Source: Solirubrobacterales bacterium (lineage in GTDB: Bacteria; Actinomycetota; Thermoleophilia; Solirubrobacterales; Solirubrobacteraceae). Taken from it: 11,388 nucleotides of DNA. Under the pieces are notes generated by a model. It was given only the letters and a program-made list of their open reading frames with translations, had not been told where the DNA came from and did not search any database. Below, one piece after another: positions 1 to 5,828 of the stretch. The translations under genes and the position numbers were made by a program. Position 1 is the stretch's first letter, and each line of letters begins with the position of its first letter. Location: contig JAATFK010000637.1 of NCBI GenBank assembly GCA_015655225.1, positions 1 through 11,388 on the forward strand, given 5' to 3'.

Positions 1-279
1 GGCGATGCGACGGCGGGCAGAGCGGTCTTCACGACCAACTGCGCCAGCTGCCACACGCTTGCGGACGCGGGCACGTCGGGAACGGTCGGTCCGAACCTGG
101 ACCAGCTGAGACCGAGTGACGCGCTCGTCACCAGACAGGTGACCAACGGCGGCGGCGGCATGCCGGCGTTCGGCGGTCAGCTCTCGACGAGCGACATCGC
201 GAACGTCGCGGCCTACGTCTCGTCGGTCGCCGGCAGAAGAACCAGCACCAGAAGCGGCGGCGGCGCAGGCACGCCGTAG
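1..279 (+). CDS. C-type cytochrome, C-terminal part (5' end outside window)
   Basis: This is the last 92 codons of a haem c protein; the frame is open to the window edge and ends in TAG. Residues 14-18 of the fragment are CASCH, the haem-attachment motif (CxxCH). M54, in GGGGMPAFGG, is the expected axial methionine, and the helix around SDIANVAAYVSSV is the usual C-terminal helix of a class I cytochrome c. The spacing suits a small mono-haem domain of about 80-90 residues, so a signal peptide or further domains lie upstream, unseen. By family it carries electrons outside the membrane; its partner cannot be told from here. After the domain comes a low-complexity tail rich in Arg, Ser, Thr and Gly. 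All six arginines are AGA, unlike the CGN-dominated genes downstream. The domain call is firm; the role is unknown. Confidence 0.9.
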   Translation, partial: GDATAGRAVFTTNCASCHTLADAGTSGTVGPNLDQLRPSDALVTRQVTNGGGGMPAFGGQLSTSDIANVAAYVSSVAGRRTSTRSGGGAGTP

Positions 280-294
280 CCGACTGACGGACCC

Positions 295-325
295 TCCCGG
301 CGGCTGGTCGAACCAGCCGCCGGGA
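295..325 (+). terminator. Strong hairpin after the cytochrome gene, probable terminator
   Basis: A perfect 14-bp inverted repeat (295-308 against 312-325) closes on a 3-base CGA loop, or equally on a 5-base TCGAA loop. It starts 15 bases after the cytochrome stop codon. No run of T follows, as is common for actinobacterial hairpin terminators. Its place between a stop codon and the next start favours transcription termination; a processing or mRNA-stabilising role is possible. Confidence 0.65.
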
Positions 326-362
326 CGGGCTCCTCGGTCGCGCGTCTGTCACGATCGTTCGC

Positions 363-881
363 ATGCCCCGCACCGAGACGGTCACCTTCCACGACGCCGA
401 CGAGCTGCTCCCCCACGTCCGCGGCCTCGACGGCCTCGGCTACGTGCTCGCCGTCCGCGACGGCAGGCTGCCGCCCGACCCGCTGATGGAGGCGATGGGC
501 ATATTCGTCGTCGAGGCCGAGGCGGGCCACGTGACGATGCGCTGCACGCCGACCGGCCTGCACCTGAACCTCGCCGGCATGGTCCACGGCGGCATGCTCT
601 CGACGCTGCTCGACGCCGCCACCGGCTTCGCGGTCCACACGCTGCTGCCGACGATGGCGACCGCGCCGCACGTGTCGGTCGCCTACCAGTTCCTGCGTGC
701 CGGGCGACCGGGCGTCGAGATCCGCGCGACCGGCACGATCGTCAAGCGCGGGCGCCGGCTCGGCCACGCGCGCGGCGAGCTGCACGACGCGGACGGTCGC
801 CTGCTCGCGACCGGCGAGACGACCCACGCGGTCGTCGACGTCGAGGGCCGCGACGGGCTCCAGTCGGGGCCGTCGGCGTAG
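363..881 (+). CDS. PaaI-type hotdog-fold thioesterase
   Basis: A 172-residue protein with a single hotdog domain at about residues 40-160. The signature is N69-LAGMVHGG (71-77) followed by D84 in TLLDAATG. In PaaI/YbgC-like acyl-CoA thioesterases the Asn/His-Gly-Gly turn and the Asp on the following helix form the thioester-hydrolysing site. The family cleaves acyl-CoA thioesters, often aromatic ones such as phenylacetyl- or hydroxybenzoyl-CoA, in the cytoplasm as a homotetramer. The first 40 residues, before the fold, are typical of longer family members. The ATG at 363 is the first in frame but lacks a clear Shine-Dalgarno site. It probably has its own promoter in the 36 bases after the hairpin at 295-325. 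No neighbour hints at the substrate. The family is secure; the substrate is unknown. Confidence 0.88.
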   Translation: MPRTETVTFHDADELLPHVRGLDGLGYVLAVRDGRLPPDPLMEAMGIFVVEAEAGHVTMRCTPTGLHLNLAGMVHGGMLSTLLDAATGFAVHTLLPTMATAPHVSVAYQFLRAGRPGVEIRATGTIVKRGRRLGHARGELHDADGRLLATGETTHAVVDVEGRDGLQSGPSA

Positions 882-897
882 CGCGTAGCCGCGCCCC

Positions 898-1407
898 TCA
901 GGCCGGAGCGGCTGACGCCCCGCCCTTGGGTCCGCAGACCTCGCGGTGCAGCTCGCCCGTGAGCCGCGCGATCTCCTCCGTCAGCGTCGTGTTCTGCGCC
1001 ACCATCGCGATCACCTGCTCGGCCAGTCTGCGCTCCCGCCCGAGCAGCTCCGTCTGGCGCGTCTCGTAGCTGCGCTCGCGCTCGACCTCCGCGGCGCGAT
1101 GCTCCTGCACCGCCTCGTCGCGCAGCTTGTCGCGCTCCGCCTGCCGTGTCTGGGCGAGCAGGATCAGCGGCGCCGCGTACGCCGCCTGCGTCGAGAACGC
1201 GAGGTTCAGCAGGATGAACGGATACGGGTCCCAGCGCAGGCCGACCGCGGCCGCGTTGAGCGCGATCCAGAAGACGACCAGGACCGTCTGGCCGATGATG
1301 AAGCGCGGGGTGCCGAAGAAGCGCGCGAAGCGCTCGGCGATGATCCCGAAGCGATCGTTGCCGAAGGCTCCGTGGTGGATGAAGCGCGGCGATCTGACCG
1401 GGGGCAC
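898..1407 (-). CDS. DUF1003 family membrane protein with coiled-coil tail
   Basis: A 169-residue protein starting at GTG (1405-1407) with an AGGAGG site 4 bases upstream (1412-1417 on the plus strand). Residues about 37-57 (IIGQTVLVVFWIALNAAAVG) and 62-85 form two membrane segments joined by the LRWDPYPFILLNL turn, the hallmark of DUF1003. The segment ending QAAYAAPLILLAQTRQAERD is equally typical. Residues about 86-156 are highly charged and helical, probably a cytoplasmic coiled coil, and should mediate self-assembly. Early DUF1003 proteins were described as cyclic-nucleotide-binding-like, but no biochemical role is established. The gene converges on the thioesterase with only 16 bases between stops, and diverges from the cupin gene. 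Confidence 0.88.
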   Translation of the reverse strand: MPPVRSPRFIHHGAFGNDRFGIIAERFARFFGTPRFIIGQTVLVVFWIALNAAAVGLRWDPYPFILLNLAFSTQAAYAAPLILLAQTRQAERDKLRDEAVQEHRAAEVERERSYETRQTELLGRERRLAEQVIAMVAQNTTLTEEIARLTGELHREVCGPKGGASAAPA

Positions 1408-1514
1408 GGTGCCTCCTGCTCGGGAGTGGGTGCGTGGGAGCCATCATCCCTCAGATCCGGGCGCGTGTACGCTGCGGCACGCCGTTCCCCGCCCCGAGGA
1501 CCGAGGAGATCCAC
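1408..1514. promoter_or_regulatory. Divergent intergenic region between DUF1003 and cupin genes
   Basis: These 107 bases separate two divergent GTG starts and must hold promoters in both directions. At the left edge is the DUF1003 ribosome site (1412-1417); at the right edge is the cupin site GAGGAG (1503-1508). TACGCT at 1468-1473 could be a weak -10 element for the cupin gene, but no good -35 partner is visible. No operator-like palindrome stands out. Confidence 0.4.
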
Positions 1515-2003
1515 GTGTCAGCTCGCCTGCGCACCGTCGTCCTGCTGATCGTCGCGCTGCTGCTCACCGCCGCCGCCAGCGCCTACGCCACCACGACCCT
1601 GACCGGCCACGCGAGCGCGACCGCCGCGGTCGTCCGCACGGTGCTGGTCGAGTCGCCCGACCCGACCGGCGCGCCCGGCCGCACGCTCGGGCTCTCGCGC
1701 GTGACGGTCGCCCCCGGCGCCAAGCTCGCGCTGCACCGTCACCCCGGCACGCAGATCGCGTCGATCTCGCGCGGCGCGCTCACCTACTGGGTCGTCAGAG
1801 GCAAGGCGACGGTCAAGCGCGGCGACAGAGTCGTGCGCACGATCACCGCCGGCCAGCACTTCACGATCCCGACCGGCGACTCGCTGATCGAGCCGAACGG
1901 GACGATCCACCGCGCCGCGAACCAGGGCAGCGTCCCGATCGTGATCCTGATCGCGTCGCTCTTCAACGACGGCGCGCCGCCGTCGACGCCCGTCACGAAG
2001 TGA
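1515..2003 (+). CDS. Exported or membrane-anchored single-domain cupin
   Basis: A 162-residue protein. The GTG start at 1515 is chosen because GAGGAG lies 6 bases upstream and translation from it begins at once with a signal sequence (VSARLR, then a hydrophobic stretch to about residue 24, then ASAYA). An upstream in-frame ATG at 1434 would add 27 residues that hide the signal. Cupin motif 1 is G68...H74-R-H76...Q80...G87, matching G(X)5HXH(X)3-4E(X)6G except that the usual metal-binding Glu is Gln. Motif 2, G121...P127-N-G129...H132...N136, fits the consensus exactly. Three histidines therefore remain as metal ligands. By family it could be a small dioxygenase, isomerase or sugar/ligand-binding protein outside the membrane; nothing nearby fixes which. 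Two of its arginines use AGA. Confidence 0.83.
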   Translation: MSARLRTVVLLIVALLLTAAASAYATTTLTGHASATAAVVRTVLVESPDPTGAPGRTLGLSRVTVAPGAKLALHRHPGTQIASISRGALTYWVVRGKATVKRGDRVVRTITAGQHFTIPTGDSLIEPNGTIHRAANQGSVPIVILIASLFNDGAPPSTPVTK

Positions 2004-2006
2004 CGC

Positions 2007-2954
2007 TCAGCCGCTGAAGAGGCGGCCGCTGCCGGGGTCGGCGCGCGGCTCGGGCGGGGGCGCCGTGGCCCGGTCGCGCCCCTCCGCCTTGGCGGCGTAC
2101 ATCGCGGTGTCGGCGCGGCCGAGCAGCGTGTCGGAGGATTCGCTGCGGTCCCACGTCGCGACGCCGGTCGAGCAGCGGCGGTCGTCCGGCGTCGCGGCGC
2201 GCAGGCGCGAGAGCACGAAGGCGGCCGCGTCGTCGGCGCAGTCGGGCAGGCAGAGCGCGAACTCGTCGCCGCCGTAGCGGGCGAGCACGTCGATCGTCCG
2301 CAGCGTCTGGCGCCAGGCCGTCGCGCAGCGCTTCAGGAAGCGGTCGCCGGCGCGGTGGCCGTCGCGGTCGTTGAGCTGCTTGAAGCCGTCGAGGTCGATC
2401 ACGGCGATCGACAGCGGCGCGCCGGTCCGCTCGGCGCGGGCCAGCTCGCGCTCCAGCGCCTCGTCCCACGAGCGGCGGTTCGGCAGGCCGGTGAGCGCGT
2501 CGGTGCGGGCGGTGCTCTCCAGCAGCGCGAGCACGTTCGCCTGCTGGTCCTCGGCCTGCTTGCGCTCGGTCAGATCGCGCGTCACCTTGCCGAAGCCGCG
2601 CAGCTCGCCGTCGTCGGAGAAGATCGCGACGATCCGGACGTGCGCCCAGAAGCGCGTGCCGTCTCTGCGCACCCGCCAGCCCTCCTCGGCGTAATGGCCG
2701 ACGGCGGACGCGGCCTCCAGCTCGCGCTTGGGGTGGCCGACCACGACCGCCTCCCGTGGGTAGAAGAGCGCGAACGACTGGCCGATGATCTCGTGCGCGG
2801 CGTAGCCCTTGAGGCGTTCGGCGCCGCGGTTCCAGCTGCGCACGATCCCTCTCGGATCGAGCAGGATCATCGCGACGTCGTCGATGTTGTCGACGAGGCG
2901 GAGAAGGACCTCGCGGTCGCTCGCGGTGACGCTCGATGGGGGCTCTCTGCTCAC
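2007..2954 (-). CDS. Diguanylate cyclase with N-terminal PAS sensor
   Basis: A 315-residue cytoplasmic protein that should make cyclic di-GMP from two GTP. The GTG start (2952-2954) has GGGAGG 6 bases upstream (2961-2966 on the plus strand); a farther in-frame ATG at 3003 has no such site. Residues about 14-133 are a PAS domain with PAC end: NIDDVAMILLD, the WNRGAERLKGY core, RRDGTRFWAHV, then GKVTRDLTERKQAE leading into a short linker helix. The GGDEF domain follows at about 150-295: D187 in DLDGFK binds metal and GGDEF at 228-232 is intact. R219-T-I-D222 lies exactly five residues before GGDEF, the RxxD inhibitory site for product feedback. There are no membrane segments, so the signal is internal: haem, flavin, redox or a small ligand. 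Its stop lies 3 bases from the cupin stop, and it diverges from the binding-protein/antiporter unit. Confidence 0.93.
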   Translation of the reverse strand: MSREPPSSVTASDREVLLRLVDNIDDVAMILLDPRGIVRSWNRGAERLKGYAAHEIIGQSFALFYPREAVVVGHPKRELEAASAVGHYAEEGWRVRRDGTRFWAHVRIVAIFSDDGELRGFGKVTRDLTERKQAEDQQANVLALLESTARTDALTGLPNRRSWDEALERELARAERTGAPLSIAVIDLDGFKQLNDRDGHRAGDRFLKRCATAWRQTLRTIDVLARYGGDEFALCLPDCADDAAAFVLSRLRAATPDDRRCSTGVATWDRSESSDTLLGRADTAMYAAKAEGRDRATAPPPEPRADPGSGRLFSG

Positions 2955-3068
2955 CTCGCACCTCCCATCGGCGCGGCGAATGCCCGCCTTGAACGGCGCA
3001 CGCATACGACATTCGTCGAGCAGGCGCGCCGGCGCTCGCGTCCCCGTCCGGAGATAGGCTCCCGCCGC
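2955..3068. promoter_or_regulatory. Divergent intergenic region between cyclase and binding-protein genes
   Basis: These 114 bases separate divergent starts and should carry promoters for both transcripts. The cyclase ribosome site sits at 2961-2966. TTGAAC at 2989-2994 resembles a -35 element on the plus strand, but nothing at the right distance is a convincing -10. GGAG at 3050-3053 lies 15 bases before the ATG at 3069, rather far for a ribosome site. No clear operator palindrome was seen. Confidence 0.35.
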
Positions 3069-3902
3069 ATGCGGATGCGGTGGGCATCGTCGGCGATCCT
3101 CCTCGTGACGGGGGCGCTGCTGCTCGCCGGCGTGCTCGCCGGCTGCGGCGGGACGCCGGGCGCGGCCGGCAGCTTCTCCGCGCGTACCAAGGGGGTGCTG
3201 ACGGTCGCGACCTCCGACGTGCCGGAGGCCGGCTTCTGGGAGGGGACCGCGGCGCACCCGACGGGCGGCTTCGAGTACGCGTTCGCGGAGGCGCTCGCGC
3301 AGCGGCTCGGGCTGCGCATGGTGCGGGTCGTCGTCGTCCCGTTCGACCGGCTCGCGAACGGCGACCTCGGCGGCGCCGACCTCGCGCTGTCGCTGCTGAC
3401 GCCGACCTCGGCGCGCGAGCAGCACCTGACCTTCTCGACCCCGTACATCGACTCGGCGCCGACGGCGGTCGTCCGAGCCGGTCAGCAGATCCCCGACCTG
3501 CAGACCGCGCAGGGGCTCAGATGGGGCGCCGAGCGCGGCACGACGTTCGTCTCCTCGATCGCCGACGAGATCCAGCCGACGACGCCGGTGCGGACGTACG
3601 CCGACGACGCCGAGCTGTCGGCGGCGCTGCTCTCGGGCCAGGTCGACGCGGCCGTGCACGACCTGCCGCTGGCGGTCGCGGTGGCGAACGCGTCCGGCGG
3701 CAAGCTGGCGGTCGCCGCCAAGCTCCCGCAGCCGGAGGCGATCGCGGCGGCGCTGCCGCTCGGCTCCGACAACGTGCAGGCGCTCGACTCCGCGATCCGC
3801 TCACTCGACGCCGACGGCACGACGCACGGCCTGCTGGCGAGATGGGTCGGCGCGGCGGCGGCCGACAGCGACCAGGTCCCCCTCCTCCAGACGACGCTCT
3901 GA
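3069..3902 (+). CDS. Orphan ABC-type solute-binding lipoprotein (SBP_bac_3 family)
   Basis: A 277-residue predicted lipoprotein. Residues 1-25 form a lipoprotein signal ending LAGC, so C26 would be lipidated and anchored outside the membrane. A Gly/Ala linker leads to a family-3 (polar amino-acid type) binding domain at about 42-265: KGVLTVATSD at the start, GGFEYAFAEALAQRLGL, and the diagnostic LTPTSAREQHLTFSTPY at 110-125, equivalent to the TxxReKxxxFSxPY signature. Length fits the family. ATG 3069 and ATG 3075 are both possible starts; the first is used. No permease or ATPase gene is adjacent. Instead the TGA (3900-3902) touches the ATG of an antiporter gene, so the two are surely co-transcribed. 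It may supply ligand to a distant transporter or act as a ligand sensor for the antiporter; the second is inference. Ligand unknown. Confidence 0.87.
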   Translation: MRMRWASSAILLVTGALLLAGVLAGCGGTPGAAGSFSARTKGVLTVATSDVPEAGFWEGTAAHPTGGFEYAFAEALAQRLGLRMVRVVVVPFDRLANGDLGGADLALSLLTPTSAREQHLTFSTPYIDSAPTAVVRAGQQIPDLQTAQGLRWGAERGTTFVSSIADEIQPTTPVRTYADDAELSAALLSGQVDAAVHDLPLAVAVANASGGKLAVAAKLPQPEAIAAALPLGSDNVQALDSAIRSLDADGTTHGLLARWVGAAAADSDQVPLLQTTL

Positions 3903-5789
3903 ATGTTCTCCTTCGCCCTCACGCTGACGACGCCGACCGGCGCCTCCCGCGACTTCCTCGTCCTCTTCCTCGCGATCATCATCGGGCCGCCGGTCGTCCG
4001 CCGAGCGCGGATCCCGGGGATCATCGGGCTGCTGCTGGCGGGGTTCGTGATCGGCCCGCACGCGCTCGACCTGGTCGAGCAGGGCAACACGACCGTCCCC
4101 GAGCTCGGGCAGCTCGGTCTGCTCTACCTGATGTTCGTCGCGGGGGTCGAGCTGGACCTGACGATGCTACGCGCGCACCGCCGCGACGCGCTCCTCTACT
4201 CGGCGATGACGTTCACGCTGCCGATGGCGTTCGGGATCGTGGTGGGGTTCGCGCTCGGCTGGAGCACGGCGGCGACGGTGCTGCTCGGCTCGCTGCTCGC
4301 CTCCCACACGCTGCTGCTCTACACGTCGGTCCGCAACGCCGGGCTCGGCGCCGACCCGGCCGTGCCGGCGGCGGTGGGAGCGACGGTCGTGACCGACACG
4401 CTCACGCTCGTGATCCTGGCGGCGGTCGCGGGGCTCTCGACCGGGCACGGCTCGGCCGCCGGGATCGCGCTGCAGATCGTGCTCGGGCTGGCGGTCCTGC
4501 TCGCCTTCTCGTTCCTGCTGCTGCCGTGGCTCGTGCGGATCGCGTTCCGCTACCTCGGCACCGACCGCTCGGTCCGCTACCTGCTCGCGCTGGCCGCGTT
4601 CCTGGGCGCCGCGACGGTCGCCGAGACGTTCGGGATCGAGGGGATCGTCGGCGCGTTCTTCGCCGGGATGGCGGTCAACCGCCTGGTGCCGAACGAGGGG
4701 CCGCTGATGGACCGGATCGAGTTCTTCGGCTCGACCGTCTTCATCCCGATCTTCATCCTCTCGGTCGGGCTGCTGCTCGACCCCTCGGTGATGGTCGAGG
4801 GCACGACGCTGAAGCTCGCGGGGCTGTTCGTCGCCGCCTGCATCGGCGGGAAGGGGCTGGCGGCGTGGCTCTCGCGCCCGGTGCTCGGCTACAGCGGGGT
4901 GCAGGCGGCGCTGGCGTTCTCGCTCTCGGCGCCGCAGGCCGCGGCGACGTTGGCGGCGACGATCGTCGGCTTCAACATCGGCCTCTTCGACGACTCCGTG
5001 GTCAATGCCGTGCTGGTCGTGATCCTCGTCTCGATCGTCTCGGGGACGGTCGTGCTGGCGTGGGCGCAGCGGCGCGCCGGGCCGGGCACGCCGGCGCCGG
5101 TGCGACTCGGCTCGCGCGTGCTCGTGACCCTCGAGTCCCCCGCGCAGGCGGCGACGGCGCTGGCGATCGCGGCGAGGATCGCGGCGCCCGACGGGGGCGT
5201 CGTGCGGGGCCGCTACGCGAGGCACGTGAGCGAGCAGCACGCCGATGCCGCGGCGGGACTGCGGACGCTCGCGAGCGCCGGCTACGCGGTCGGCATCGAC
5301 GTGGCGCCGGAGGTGCTCGTGCACCACTCGCTGGTGGACGGCGTGCTGCACGAGGCGGTCGCGCAGGACGCGAGCCTCGTGCTGATCGGGCAGTCTCAGG
5401 AGGGCGGCGGGACGAGCGCCGTCGGCGGGTGGGGCGAGTCGGTCGCGAGCGTCGCGCCGGCGCCGGTGGTCTTCCTCGTCGGCGAGGCGCCGGCGATCCG
5501 GACCGTGCGCTTCCTGCGTGGGAGCGACCGCACCCGGGATTCGTCGCCCGCCGCCGTGCTGGCGACGACGCTCGTGGAGCGGCTGTCGGCCGGGCGCGAG
5601 CGGCGCGACGAGACACGCTCCGAGCAGTGGGCGGCCACGTTGGAGGCCGGCGACCTGGCGGTCGTCGCCTACGAGCCATGGGACACGTTCGCCGACCCCC
5701 AGACGCCACCGCCGGGAGCGGCGATCCTGCTGGTCCCGGCCCCCGTGCTGGTGCCGGTCGGGCAGAACCCCGGGGCGGGGTTGGAATGA
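3903..5789 (+). CDS. CPA2-family cation/proton antiporter with USP-like cytoplasmic tail
   Basis: A 628-residue protein. Residues about 17-387 contain some 12-13 membrane segments of the Na+(K+)/H+ exchanger fold. Family features include the RIPGIIGLLLAGFVIGPHAL region (36-55), D165 in GATVVTDTLTLV on a membrane helix where CPA2 proteins carry their ion-binding acid, EGIVGAFFAGMAVNR (246-260), and SLSAPQAAATLAAT (340-353). It should exchange protons for Na+ or K+ across the cell membrane. After residue 400 comes a soluble tail: about 404-527 resembles a universal stress protein domain (RVLVTLESPAQAATALAIAARIA, then DASLVLIGQSQEGG, then PAPVVFLVG), followed by about 100 less-defined residues. 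The ATG directly follows the previous stop and has no Shine-Dalgarno site of its own, so translation is probably coupled. Which cation moves cannot be told. Confidence 0.9.
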   Translation: MFSFALTLTTPTGASRDFLVLFLAIIIGPPVVRRARIPGIIGLLLAGFVIGPHALDLVEQGNTTVPELGQLGLLYLMFVAGVELDLTMLRAHRRDALLYSAMTFTLPMAFGIVVGFALGWSTAATVLLGSLLASHTLLLYTSVRNAGLGADPAVPAAVGATVVTDTLTLVILAAVAGLSTGHGSAAGIALQIVLGLAVLLAFSFLLLPWLVRIAFRYLGTDRSVRYLLALAAFLGAATVAETFGIEGIVGAFFAGMAVNRLVPNEGPLMDRIEFFGSTVFIPIFILSVGLLLDPSVMVEGTTLKLAGLFVAACIGGKGLAAWLSRPVLGYSGVQAALAFSLSAPQAAATLAATIVGFNIGLFDDSVVNAVLVVILVSIVSGTVVLAWAQRRAGPGTPAPVRLGSRVLVTLESPAQAATALAIAARIAAPDGGVVRGRYARHVSEQHADAAAGLRTLASAGYAVGIDVAPEVLVHHSLVDGVLHEAVAQDASLVLIGQSQEGGGTSAVGGWGESVASVAPAPVVFLVGEAPAIRTVRFLRGSDRTRDSSPAAVLATTLVERLSAGRERRDETRSEQWAATLEAGDLAVVAYEPWDTFADPQTPPPGAAILLVPAPVLVPVGQNPGAGLE

Positions 5790-5796
5790 ACGCGGC

Positions 5797-5821
5797 TCTG
5801 CTGTTCGTGAGCGACAGCAGA
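5797..5821. terminator. Hairpin between convergent antiporter and LuxR genes
   Basis: An 8-bp perfect inverted repeat, TCTGCTGT (5797-5804) and ACAGCAGA (5814-5821), encloses a 9-base loop. It lies in the 39-base gap between two facing stop codons (5787-5789 and 5829-5831), where a terminator serving both strands is expected. No T-run is present on either side. Confidence 0.5.
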
Positions 5822-5828
5822 CCTGCGC

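Noticed and set aside
1434..1514. Upstream ATG start for the cupin protein
   Set aside because: It has no ribosome site and would bury the signal sequence; GTG 1515 has GAGGAG 6 bases upstream.
2955..3659. N-terminal extension of the diguanylate cyclase frame up to 3659
   Set aside because: The extension is low-complexity, lies opposite the binding-protein gene, and a GTG with a well-spaced GGGAGG at 2952-2954 gives a natural start just before the PAS domain.
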